Origin: an uncultured Muribaculaceae bacterium
GTDB lineage: Bacteria > Bacteroidota > Bacteroidia > Bacteroidales > Muribaculaceae
Direction of reading: 5' to 3'
DNA: 64,000 nt
NCBI GenBank assembly: GCA_904501735.1
Contig: CAJGBY010000007.1
Location: 1-64,000, forward strand
Made by a program: the position numbers and the translations under genes. Numbering within the stretch: position 1 is the stretch's first letter; each line of letters opens with the position of its first letter. Below, one piece after another: positions 44,834-53,737 of this stretch. The notes beneath the pieces are model-generated. The model had not been told where the DNA came from, made no database searches, and saw only the letters and a list, made by a program, of their open reading frames with translations.

Positions 44834-47425
44834 ATGAATTTCAACAACTTTACTATCAAATCACAAGAAGCTATACAAAAAGCAGTGCATATAGCTCGTG
44901 GCAATCAAAATCAAGCCATAGAGCCTGCTCACTTGCTGAAAGCTATGATTGAAGAAGGTGAATCGGTGCTTAAATTCATCTTCCAGAAACTCGGATTGAA
45001 CGATAAGATGATTATCCAATCTATCGATAACGAAATATCTAAATTCCCTCGCATAAGTGGTGGACAGGAGCCATATCTTAGCAAAGATTCTAACGACGCA
45101 CTCACCAAAGCCCTTGATTTCGCTAAGAAGCAAGGCGATGAATATGTTACTGTCGAATCGATGCTCATGGGTATTCTGCAAACCAACAACAGCATTGCTA
45201 CTATCCTTAAGCATGCTGGAATGACAGCAAAAGATCTCGAATCAGCCATTGCCGAACTTCGCAAAGGAAAAACTGCATCGAGTCAAAGTGCCGAGGAACA
45301 ATATAATGCCCTTAGCAAATATGCTATCAACCTAAACGAACGCGCTCGCACTGGCAAGCTCGACCCAGTTATTGGTCGAGATGAAGAAATACGCCGCGTA
45401 CTTCAAATTCTTAGCCGTCGCACCAAGAATAACCCTATGCTTATAGGCGAGCCAGGTACAGGTAAGACTGCTATTGCCGAAGGTCTTGCACAACGCATCG
45501 TGCGTGGTGATGTTCCCGAAAATCTTCGCTCGAAACAAGTATTTTCGCTCGACATGGGTGCACTTGTGGCTGGAGCTAAGTATAAAGGTGAATTTGAAGA
45601 ACGATTGAAATCTATCGTTAACGAAATCGTTCAATCCGACGGCGAAATCATTCTATTCATCGACGAAATCCACACCCTTGTGGGCGCTGGCAAAGGCGAA
45701 GGTGCTATGGACGCTGCCAACATTCTCAAGCCTGCCCTTGCGCGTGGCGAATTGCGTAGTATCGGAGCAACTACTCTCGATGAATATCAGAAATATTTCG
45801 AAAAAGATAAAGCTCTTGAACGCCGTTTCCAAAAGGTTATGGTCGACGAACCCGATGAAGAAAGCGCTATTGCCATCCTTCGTGGCTTGAAGGAACGCTA
45901 CGAAAATCACCACCATGTGCGCATTCGAGACGAGGCTATTATTGCTGCCGTTCAACTTTCCGAACGATACATTACCGACCGTTTCCTTCCTGATAAGGCT
46001 ATCGACCTAATAGACGAAGCTGCAGCTAAACTCCGTATGGAAATCGATTCTGTGCCACAAGTGCTCGACGACATCAATCGTCGCATTGCACAACTCGAAA
46101 TCGAGCGAGAAGCTATCAAGCGCGAAGGCGACAACAACAAGGTGAAGCAAATCGACCAAGAACTGGCAAACCTCGGCGACGAGCAAAAGGAATACACTGC
46201 TAAGTGGAAAGCCGAAAAAGAACTTATCAATAAGATTCAACAAAACAAGGTTGACATCGAACAACTCAATTTCGAAGCTGAGCGTGCCGAACGAGATGGC
46301 GATTACGCCAAAGTGGCAGAAATTCGCTACTCTCGCATTAAGCAAAAACAAGATGAGAACTTAGCCATTCAAGAACAACTTCACTCAATGCAAGGCGACA
46401 AGGCTCTCATCAAGGAAGAAATCGATGCCGAAGACATCGCCGATGTCGTATCGCATTGGACTGGCATTCCTGTGAGCAAAATGGTGCAAAGTGAACGCGA
46501 AAAGCTCCTTCACCTCGAAGAAGAACTACACAAACGCGTCATCGGTCAAGACGAAGCTATTTGCGCCGTTGCCGATGCTGTGCGACGCAGTCGAGCTGGG
46601 CTTAACGACCCTCGCCGCCCTCTTGGTTCATTCATCTTCCTCGGCACAACAGGTGTGGGTAAAACTGAACTTGCAAAAGCTCTTGCCGACTATCTGTTCG
46701 ACGATGAAAATATGATGACTCGCATCGACATGAGCGAATATCAAGAAAAGTTCTCGGTTACTCGCCTCATTGGTTCACCTCCTGGATATGTGGGCTATGA
46801 CGAAGGAGGACAACTCACTGAAGCAGTGCGTCGCAAGCCTTATTCTGTAGTGCTTTTCGACGAAATTGAAAAGGCTCATCCCGATGTATTCAATGTGCTA
46901 CTACAAGTGCTCGACGACGGACGATTGACCGACAATAAAGGTAGACTTGTCAATTTCAAAAACACTATCATCATCATGACTTCTAATCTCGGCTCTGCCC
47001 TCATTCGTGAGCGCATGCAAGGTCTTAACGACAACAATCGTTACGAAGTCATCGAAAGCACTAAAAATGATGTTCTTGAAATGCTTAAGAAGACAATTCG
47101 TCCTGAATTTCTTAATCGTATCGATGAAATTATAATGTTCACACCGCTCAACGAAAAAGAAATTCTCGAAATCGTAGGTTTGCAAATCAATAGCATCAAG
47201 AAAATGCTTGCAAAGAATGGTATCAAGCTTGATGTAACCAACGATGCGCTCAAATATCTTGGCAAAGAAGGCTACGATCCCGAATTTGGTGCAAGACCTG
47301 TGAAACGCGTAATCCAACGACTCGTCCTCAACCAATTATCGAAGGACATTTTAGCACAAAAAGTCGACGGCTCACGCCCTATCACGATTGAACTTAACGA
47401 CGGCCAATTATGTTTTAACAATTAA
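44834..47425 (+). CDS. clpB: ATP-dependent chaperone ClpB
   Basis: Hexameric disaggregase that works with DnaK to rescue aggregated proteins. The 863 residues contain the N-domain (1-145), AAA1 with Walker A GEPGTGKT (205-212), the coiled-coil M-domain (about 410-525, KQIDQELANLGDEQ), and AAA2 with GTTGVGKTE (604-612), YQEKFSVTRLIGSPPGYVGY and NRIDEIIMF. No ClpP-binding loop is evident. It sits in a same-strand row with lon and htpG, each with its own terminator and a shared type of -24/-12 element. Confidence 0.97.
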   Translation: MNFNNFTIKSQEAIQKAVHIARGNQNQAIEPAHLLKAMIEEGESVLKFIFQKLGLNDKMIIQSIDNEISKFPRISGGQEPYLSKDSNDALTKALDFAKKQGDEYVTVESMLMGILQTNNSIATILKHAGMTAKDLESAIAELRKGKTASSQSAEEQYNALSKYAINLNERARTGKLDPVIGRDEEIRRVLQILSRRTKNNPMLIGEPGTGKTAIAEGLAQRIVRGDVPENLRSKQVFSLDMGALVAGAKYKGEFEERLKSIVNEIVQSDGEIILFIDEIHTLVGAGKGEGAMDAANILKPALARGELRSIGATTLDEYQKYFEKDKALERRFQKVMVDEPDEESAIAILRGLKERYENHHHVRIRDEAIIAAVQLSERYITDRFLPDKAIDLIDEAAAKLRMEIDSVPQVLDDINRRIAQLEIEREAIKREGDNNKVKQIDQELANLGDEQKEYTAKWKAEKELINKIQQNKVDIEQLNFEAERAERDGDYAKVAEIRYSRIKQKQDENLAIQEQLHSMQGDKALIKEEIDAEDIADVVSHWTGIPVSKMVQSEREKLLHLEEELHKRVIGQDEAICAVADAVRRSRAGLNDPRRPLGSFIFLGTTGVGKTELAKALADYLFDDENMMTRIDMSEYQEKFSVTRLIGSPPGYVGYDEGGQLTEAVRRKPYSVVLFDEIEKAHPDVFNVLLQVLDDGRLTDNKGRLVNFKNTIIIMTSNLGSALIRERMQGLNDNNRYEVIESTKNDVLEMLKKTIRPEFLNRIDEIIMFTPLNEKEILEIVGLQINSIKKMLAKNGIKLDVTNDALKYLGKEGYDPEFGARPVKRVIQRLVLNQLSKDILAQKVDGSRPITIELNDGQLCFNN

Positions 47426-47460
47426 AACAACAATCAACTTAATACAAATAATACACTCCC

Positions 47461-47502
47461 AAACGAGCGGAAATCTCTCACGATTCTCCGCTCGTTTAAC
47501 TT
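47461..47502 (+). terminator. Terminator of clpB
   Basis: An 11-bp perfect inverted repeat (AAACGAGCGGA at 47461-47471, complement at 47487-47497) with a 15-base loop, followed by AACTTTT, lies 36 bases past the clpB stop. Confidence 0.85.
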
Positions 47503-47601
47503 TTATAACATTCAATATATTGTTCCCAATATCATATCAACCATTCTAACTTTTATAAAATTTCCTAATAAAATTCTCCAATAGAATGAAAATATGTAAT
47601 T

Positions 47602-47617
47602 TTGGCACTTAATTTGT
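47602..47617 (+). promoter_or_regulatory. Sigma-54-like -24/-12 element upstream of lon
   Basis: TTTGGCACTTAATTTGTTA: GG at 47604-47605 and GT at 47616-47617, separated by 10 bases. A TAATTTTG (47597-47604) overlaps the 5' side and could be a conventional -7 element, but no -33 TTG accompanies it. The predicted start is near 47629, 36 bases before the ATG. Confidence 0.5.
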
Positions 47618-47664
47618 TATAACTACAATCTAAATACAATACGAATAATATATAGCAATACAAT

Positions 47665-50103
47665 ATGAAATTCAAAGACTTTGATATGAGCGAAGAAAGT
47701 TCTGCCCGAATTATGCCAATATTTGCCGAAATAAAAGGTGAAGTAGGCAACGAGGAAGATATCCAGAAACTTGACGGACAGGATATTCCTATTCTTGCGC
47801 TAAGAAATATGGTGCTATTCCCAGGAGTAACACTCCCTATTGCTGTGGGCCGAGACAAGTCGTTAAAACTCATCAATGAGGTACAACGCACCAATAAGCC
47901 TATCGGTGTGGTGTGTCAACGCAACAGCAAGGTTGAAGACCCTTGGCTCAACGACCTTTATGAGGTGGGCGTAGTTGCCGATGTGGTTAAAGTACTCGAA
48001 CTTGGCGATGGCTCTACCAATGTAATCCTACAAGGACGCTCTGTTTTTCATCTCGATGATTTGACCGAAGCATCGCCTTATCTTCGTGGACGCATTTCGT
48101 TGCTCGACGAAGTGATGCCTTTCGAAAACGACAAGGAATTTGAGGTGATTGCAATGTCGCTCAAAGAACTAACATTCAACATCTTGCGTAACCTCACTGA
48201 AGGTGGACAAGAAATGGCTTTTGCAATCAAAAACATCGACAACCCTATCTACCTCATCAATTTCCTTGCAACCAACATCCCTTTCTCTCCTACCGAGAAG
48301 CAAAACCTATTGCAAGAACGCTCTATCAAGAAGCGCGCCTATAAATTGTATGCCATTTTGTCAAAGGAAGCACAATTCCTTGAATTGAAGGCTGATATTC
48401 AATCAAAAACTCGCGAAGACTTGTCACAACAACAACGCGAGCACTTCCTTCAACAACAAATTCGTACAATTCAAGACGAACTTGGCACATCTGAAGACGA
48501 AATTGCCGAACTTGAAGAACGCGCTAAGAAAAAGAAATGGAGCGAAGAAACAGCAAAGGCTTTCCAAAAGGAATTGAGAAAACTTGAACGAATCAATCCT
48601 CAATCGCCCGATTACAATGTGCAATATAGCTACTTGGACACATTGTTGAACCTTCCTTGGAATGTGTTCACAGTCGACAAGTTCAATCTCAAAACAGTTG
48701 AGAGCAAGCTAAACCACGACCACTACGGACTCGACAAGGTGAAAGATCGTATTCTTGAGCACCTTTCAGTGCTAAAATTGCGTGGCGATATGAAATCTCC
48801 TATCATTTGCCTTTATGGCCCTCCAGGAGTTGGTAAAACTTCTCTTGGTAAGTCGGTTGCCGATGCACTCGGTCGCAAATACGCACGAGTTTCGCTTGGT
48901 GGCTTGCACGATGAAGCCGAAATTCGTGGACACCGTCGCACCTACATCGGAGCTATGCCAGGACGAATCATCGATGCATTGCGCAAGTGCGAAAGCTCTA
49001 ACCCAGTGTTCGTTCTCGATGAAATCGACAAACTTGGAAAGGATTTCAAGGGCGACCCATCTTCAGCATTGCTCGAAGTACTCGACCCTGAACAAAACAG
49101 CCATTTCCACGACAATTATATCGATATGGATTACGACCTATCGAAGATTTTGTTCATTGCTACGGCTAATTCACTACAAAACCTATCGCAACCACTTCTC
49201 GACCGTATGGAAATCATCGAGATTAATGGTTACATAATGGAAGAAAAGGTAGAAATAGCTAAAAAGCACCTCATCCCTAAGCAACTTGAGGAACATGGCT
49301 TTGCGCCTAAGGAAATCGACTTCAATAAGCCTGCCGTGTCTAAGATTATCGAATCTTACACTCGTGAATCGGGCGTTCGCGAACTCGACAAGAAGATTGC
49401 TAAGGTACTTCGTCGTTGCGCTCGACTCAAGGCTGCCGACAGCGAGTTCCCTAAGACAATCACTCTAACCAATCTCAAAGAGTTCCTCGGTGCCGAAGAA
49501 TACACTAAGGACCAATACGAAGGCAACGACTTTGCTGGTGTGGTTACAGGGCTTGCTTGGACTGCCGTAGGTGGCGAAATCCTATTTGTAGAATCGTCTC
49601 TATCACGCGGCAAGGGTGAAAAGCTCACTCTCACAGGTAACCTTGGCGATGTAATGAAAGAATCGGCTGTTATTGCTATGCAATACCTTAAGTCGCACAG
49701 CTCGCTATTCGGCATCGACTACGAATTGTTCGACAAATATAATGTTCACATCCATGTCCCCGAAGGTGCTATTCCTAAGGACGGTCCATCGGCTGGTGTA
49801 ACAATGGTAACATCGCTTGCGTCATCGTTCACACAACGCAAAGTGCGCCCTAACCTTGCTATGACAGGCGAAATCACACTTCGAGGCAAAGTGCTTCCTG
49901 TAGGTGGTATTAAAGAAAAAATTCTTGCAGCTAAGCGTGCTGGCATCACCGACATCATCCTTTGCCAAGAAAACCGCAAGGACATCGATGAAATCAAGGA
50001 CATCTACCTTAAAGGCCTAACATTCCATTATGTTAGCAACATCAAGGAAGTGATTGACATTGCGCTCCTTCCCGAAAAGGTAACCAATGCTATTGAACTA
50101 TAA
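47665..50103 (+). CDS. lon: ATP-dependent protease Lon
   Basis: AAA+ serine protease for misfolded and regulatory proteins. The 812 residues have the N-terminal substrate domain (about 40-240), coiled coil, AAA+ module with Walker A GPPGVGKTS (385-393) and VFVLDEIDKLG, and the protease domain with the Ser-Lys dyad: Ser709 in KDGPSAGVTM and Lys752 in GGIKEKILAAKRAG. All catalytic residues are intact. It is cytosolic, transcribed alone, and ends at a strong terminator. Confidence 0.97.
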   Translation: MKFKDFDMSEESSARIMPIFAEIKGEVGNEEDIQKLDGQDIPILALRNMVLFPGVTLPIAVGRDKSLKLINEVQRTNKPIGVVCQRNSKVEDPWLNDLYEVGVVADVVKVLELGDGSTNVILQGRSVFHLDDLTEASPYLRGRISLLDEVMPFENDKEFEVIAMSLKELTFNILRNLTEGGQEMAFAIKNIDNPIYLINFLATNIPFSPTEKQNLLQERSIKKRAYKLYAILSKEAQFLELKADIQSKTREDLSQQQREHFLQQQIRTIQDELGTSEDEIAELEERAKKKKWSEETAKAFQKELRKLERINPQSPDYNVQYSYLDTLLNLPWNVFTVDKFNLKTVESKLNHDHYGLDKVKDRILEHLSVLKLRGDMKSPIICLYGPPGVGKTSLGKSVADALGRKYARVSLGGLHDEAEIRGHRRTYIGAMPGRIIDALRKCESSNPVFVLDEIDKLGKDFKGDPSSALLEVLDPEQNSHFHDNYIDMDYDLSKILFIATANSLQNLSQPLLDRMEIIEINGYIMEEKVEIAKKHLIPKQLEEHGFAPKEIDFNKPAVSKIIESYTRESGVRELDKKIAKVLRRCARLKAADSEFPKTITLTNLKEFLGAEEYTKDQYEGNDFAGVVTGLAWTAVGGEILFVESSLSRGKGEKLTLTGNLGDVMKESAVIAMQYLKSHSSLFGIDYELFDKYNVHIHVPEGAIPKDGPSAGVTMVTSLASSFTQRKVRPNLAMTGEITLRGKVLPVGGIKEKILAAKRAGITDIILCQENRKDIDEIKDIYLKGLTFHYVSNIKEVIDIALLPEKVTNAIEL

Positions 50104-50129
50104 TCCAAAGATTATAATCTATTCAATAC

Positions 50130-50172
50130 AAAGGGCCCACCTATCCATTTATTAGGATAAGTGGGCTCTTTC
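50130..50172 (+). terminator. Terminator of lon
   Basis: A long imperfect hairpin: 50130-50146 pairs with 50155-50171 (16 of 17 positions including one G-T), loop of 8 bases, followed by a TC-rich and T-rich tail. Confidence 0.85.
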
Positions 50173-50203
50173 TCAATTTTTACAACCCAAATTCATTTAT
50201 TCA

Positions 50204-50470
50204 TTACTTTTCCTCGGGCAATTTTGTCCAACGACAGAGCATCGATAATAATGTAAACAAAAACACACCACCCGACGCTGCTATCATCACCACATCATTC
50301 ATAACTACCGCCGCCATTACAAATACCACGCAAATTGCCATAATAACAGCCATTGTGTCTTCACTTTTAACATGTTCAACGATTGCCTTTCCCATAGCAT
50401 TCATCACTTGACTTAAAGATTTCAATTGAGATTCATTGTTTTGCACTGAATTTAAAGCCATTGTCTTCAT
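50204..50470 (-). CDS. Small membrane protein of unknown function, beside htpG
   Basis: An 88-residue protein I do not recognise. Residues 1-36 are polar (Asn/Gln/Ser-rich, predicted helix), followed by two hydrophobic segments (about 40-55 and 58-76) and a short charged tail KLPEEK, so it is likely an inner-membrane hairpin protein. I chose ATG at 50470; the longer frame begins at ATG 50512, only a couple of bases from the expected transcript start. It is divergent from htpG, and its position between lon and htpG raises a possible envelope stress role, which is speculation. Confidence 0.6.
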   Translation of the reverse strand: MKTMALNSVQNNESQLKSLSQVMNAMGKAIVEHVKSEDTMAVIMAICVVFVMAAVVMNDVVMIAASGGVFLFTLLSMLCRWTKLPEEK

Positions 50471-50520
50471 ATTTATAATATATTTAAGCGTTAATTGTTC
50501 TTTTTGTATCATTTACACTG

Positions 50521-50528
50521 CAAAATTA
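50521..50528 (-). promoter_or_regulatory. -7 element for the small membrane protein gene
   Basis: The minus strand reads TAATTTTG, a TAnnTTTG match; the start would be near 50514. TTG candidates lie at 13 and 29 bases, neither at the standard spacing. Confidence 0.45.
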
Positions 50529-50637
50529 TCTCAAGCATGGGCAACTTACTTTCCCACCAAATTAAAACAATCTTAAATTACACCCATTTTCATCATTTAA
50601 AGAACATTTCCCGCAACAAATTCATTCTCACACCTAC

Positions 50638-50686
50638 TTTTTTCTGCAAAAATGGCACATTCACTCCTTATGGCACTTTTTTTGCT
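50638..50686 (+). promoter_or_regulatory. Sigma-54-like -24/-12 element upstream of htpG
   Basis: TGGCACTTTTTTTGCT (50671-50686) matches the sigma-54 consensus TGGCAC-N5-TTGCW: GG at 50672-50673 and GC at 50684-50685, 10 bases apart. A second TGGCAC (50653-50658) and a T-run/A-run element (50638-50652, T6-CTGC-A5) resembling that at clpB lie just upstream. No TAnnTTTG is present. Predicted start near 50697, 29 bases before htpG. Confidence 0.7.
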
Positions 50687-50725
50687 CATAATTGTTATAG
50701 AATAAACTAAATACTACAATATACT

Positions 50726-52747
50726 ATGCAAAAAGGATCAATTGGGGTAACTACCGAAAACATTTTCCCCGTAATTAAGAAGTTCTTATATAGCGATCAC
50801 GAAATTTTCCTTCGTGAACTTGTATCAAATGCTGTCGATGCCACTCAAAAGCTTCGCACTCTTGCTTCACATGGCGAGTTTAATGGCACTATCGACAACA
50901 CAGCGGTAACCGTTACTATCGACAAAGAAAACGGCACTCTTACTGTAAGCGATCATGGTATCGGTATGACTGCCGAAGATATTGACCGATACATCAATCA
51001 AATTGCATTCTCTGGTGCTGAAGAATTCCTTGCAAAGTACAAGAACGATGCTAATGCAATCATCGGACACTTCGGTCTTGGTTTCTACTCAGCATTTATG
51101 GTATCAAAGAAGGTCGAAATACGCACTCTTTCTTATAAAGAAGGTGCAAAAGCAATGAGCTGGGTATGCGACGGAAGCCCTGAATATGAAATGACCGAAA
51201 TCGAAAAGGCTGAACGCGGCACCGAAATCATTCTTCACATCGACGAAGAAAGCAAAGAGTTCCTCGAAAAAGCTCGTATCGAAGCCCTTTTGAAGAAATA
51301 TTGCCGTTTCTTGCCTGTTCCTATCGTGTGTGGCAAGCAACAAAAGTGGGAAGACGGTAAATATGTCGACACCGACGAGGACAATGTAATCAACAATGTA
51401 GAACCTCTATGGACTAAGAAGCCTGCCGGATTGACCGACGAAGACTACATCAAGTTCTATCACGAACTACACCCTGGACAAGACGATCCTCTATTCTGGA
51501 TTCATCTCAATGTGGACTTCCCTTTCAACCTCACAGGTATTCTTTATTTCCCTAAGATTAAGAATAACATTGACATCAATAAGAATCGTATCCAACTCTA
51601 CTGCAACCAAGTGTATGTTACCGACCAAGTAGAAGGCGTTGTACCCGATTTCTTGATGCTATTGCAAGGTGTTATCGACTCTCCAGACATTCCATTGAAT
51701 GTATCTCGTTCTTACCTTCAAAGCGACACTAATGTAAAGAAAATTTCTTCACACATCACAAAGAAAGTATCATCACGACTTGAAGAAATTGCACGCAAGG
51801 ACCGTAAGAACTTCGAAGAAAAGTGGAACGACATCAAGGTATTTATCGAATATGGTATGCTAACCGACGAAAAGTTCTGCGAATCAGCAATGAAATACGC
51901 TCTTCTTGTCGACACCGAAAAGCAATATTTCAACTTCGAAGAATACAAAACTCTTATCAAAGACAACCAAACCGATAAGGACGGTAATCTTGTTTATCTA
52001 TACGCAACCGACAAGGAAGACCAATACACCCACATCAAAGCCGCTACCGAAAAGGGCTACAATGTGCTCATGATGAATGGCCAACTTGACTCTCACTTCA
52101 TCGGTATGCTTGAACAAAAGTTTGAAAAGAGCCGTTTTGCGCGTGTTGACGCCGATGTAATCAGCAACCTTATACCTAAGGACAACAAAAAGGATTCCGA
52201 CATCACACCTCTTCAACGCACCATCACAACAACCCTTTTCAAGTCGCAAGTTCCTGCACTCGAAAAGAGCGACTTCTATGTATCATTCGAAGCTCTTGGA
52301 GCCGATGAGAACCCTATCATTCTTACTCAAAGCGAATATATGCGTCGCATGAAAGAAATGGCAGCTATGCAACCAGGAATGAGCTTCTACGGCGAGCTAC
52401 CTGATAGCTACAACATGATCATCAACACTGAGCATGCTGTTATCAAAAAGGTTATCGCAGAGGCTGAAACAGCCCTTAAATCAAGCGTAGAACCACTCGA
52501 GATATCGCTTGCCAACACAAATAACGCTCTTGAAGAAGCTCGCAAGGATGATAACAAGAAAGATGAAGCATCAGCACTTGAAAAGAAAGCCGAAGACATT
52601 CGCAACGAAGAAAACAAGGCTATCAGCGATTATGCTGCATCTAACGACAAGGTTAAACAATTGGTTGACATCGCGTTACTCGGAAATGGCCTTCTAAAAG
52701 GCGAAGCCCTCAACAATTTCCTTAAGCGTTCTATCAATCTTTTATAA
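50726..52747 (+). CDS. htpG: Molecular chaperone HtpG (Hsp90)
   Basis: Bacterial Hsp90, an ATP-dependent chaperone dimer. The 673 residues begin with the GHKL ATPase domain: FLRELVSNAVDATQKL (Glu and Asn of the N-box), DHGIGMT, GHFGLGFYSAFMV, GTEIILHI. A middle domain with the catalytic-loop Arg (NVSRSYLQSD) and a C-terminal dimerisation domain ending in charged helical repeats (KKDEASALEKKAEDIRNE) follow. It is complete and monocistronic. No RGTEI or other insertions look aberrant. Confidence 0.96.
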   Translation: MQKGSIGVTTENIFPVIKKFLYSDHEIFLRELVSNAVDATQKLRTLASHGEFNGTIDNTAVTVTIDKENGTLTVSDHGIGMTAEDIDRYINQIAFSGAEEFLAKYKNDANAIIGHFGLGFYSAFMVSKKVEIRTLSYKEGAKAMSWVCDGSPEYEMTEIEKAERGTEIILHIDEESKEFLEKARIEALLKKYCRFLPVPIVCGKQQKWEDGKYVDTDEDNVINNVEPLWTKKPAGLTDEDYIKFYHELHPGQDDPLFWIHLNVDFPFNLTGILYFPKIKNNIDINKNRIQLYCNQVYVTDQVEGVVPDFLMLLQGVIDSPDIPLNVSRSYLQSDTNVKKISSHITKKVSSRLEEIARKDRKNFEEKWNDIKVFIEYGMLTDEKFCESAMKYALLVDTEKQYFNFEEYKTLIKDNQTDKDGNLVYLYATDKEDQYTHIKAATEKGYNVLMMNGQLDSHFIGMLEQKFEKSRFARVDADVISNLIPKDNKKDSDITPLQRTITTTLFKSQVPALEKSDFYVSFEALGADENPIILTQSEYMRRMKEMAAMQPGMSFYGELPDSYNMIINTEHAVIKKVIAEAETALKSSVEPLEISLANTNNALEEARKDDNKKDEASALEKKAEDIRNEENKAISDYAASNDKVKQLVDIALLGNGLLKGEALNNFLKRSINLL

Positions 52748-52770
52748 TTAAAAGAGATAAACAACAATGA

Positions 52771-52805
52771 AAATGGCGATTGGGCTATCCAACCGCCATT
52801 TTTAT
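52771..52805 (+). terminator. Terminator of htpG
   Basis: Paired arms AAATGGCG (52771-52778) and TTGG (52780-52783) match CCAA (52789-52792) and CGCCATT (52794-52800), followed by a T-run. It lies 23 bases past the htpG stop, in the convergent gap before pyrD. Confidence 0.8.
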
Positions 52806-52825
52806 TATCTCATTTAAGAAACTTT

Positions 52826-53737
52826 TTATCGTTTCATTGCACCGATAAGATCTGTTGCCTTTTCAATGCCATGACGCTTCATATAGTCTTCGATATAGTC
52901 CACAATCTTAACTGTAACCGAAGGATCTACGAAATTAGCTGTACCCACTTGTATTGCCGTTGCACCAGCAAGCATGAATTCAACAGCATCACGGCCATTC
53001 ATAATGCCCCCTAAGCCCACTACAGGAATCTTCACCGCATTAGCTACCTGCCATACCATTCGCACAGCGATAGGACGAATACAAGCTCCTGAAAGCCCTC
53101 CAGTGATAGTAGATAGATATGGGCGTTGTGTTTCAACATTGATAGCCATTCCAAGGAATGTGTTTGTAAGCGACACAGCATCAGCTCCTGCAACTTCTAC
53201 AGCACGAGCAATCTCTGCAATATCAGTTACATTAGGCGACAACTTCACAATCATTGTCTTGTCGTATGCATCACGAATAGCCTTTGTAACACTTTCTGCA
53301 CCAGCGCAAGTTGTACCAAATGCCATACCACCTTGTTTCACATTAGGACATGAAATATTGATTTCTACAGCCTCAATTTTATCAAGTGGAGCAAGCTTTT
53401 CGCACACCTTCACATAATCTTCAAGACATGCGCCCGATACATTCACAATTACTTGCGAATCCACATCTTTAATGCGTGGATATATCTCATTTATAAAGTA
53501 ATCTACGCCCTTATTTTGCAATCCTACAGCATTAAGCATACCCGATGGAGTTTCTACCATGCGAGGATAAGGATTTCCCTCACGATGATTGAGAGTTGTA
53601 CCCTTAACGATAAAGCCTCCCAAGCGATTCAAATCCACAAAATCGGCATATTCTTCACCATATCCGAATGTTCCTGAAGCTGTAAGAACTGGATTCTTTA
53701 GCTTCAATTTACCTATATTTACACTTAAATCTACCAT
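52826..53737 (-). CDS. pyrD: Dihydroorotate dehydrogenase B, catalytic subunit
   Basis: FMN enzyme oxidising dihydroorotate to orotate in pyrimidine synthesis; class 1B, NAD-linked through PyrK. The 303 residues show LKNPVLTASGTFGYGEEY, the catalytic Cys-containing loop NISCPNVKQGG, KLSPNVTDI, and GGIMNGRDAVEFMLAGATAIQVGTA for FMN phosphate binding. The start overlaps the pyrK stop by 7 bases, typical of this two-gene unit. Confidence 0.95.
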   Translation of the reverse strand: MVDLSVNIGKLKLKNPVLTASGTFGYGEEYADFVDLNRLGGFIVKGTTLNHREGNPYPRMVETPSGMLNAVGLQNKGVDYFINEIYPRIKDVDSQVIVNVSGACLEDYVKVCEKLAPLDKIEAVEINISCPNVKQGGMAFGTTCAGAESVTKAIRDAYDKTMIVKLSPNVTDIAEIARAVEVAGADAVSLTNTFLGMAINVETQRPYLSTITGGLSGACIRPIAVRMVWQVANAVKIPVVGLGGIMNGRDAVEFMLAGATAIQVGTANFVDPSVTVKIVDYIEDYMKRHGIEKATDLIGAMKR

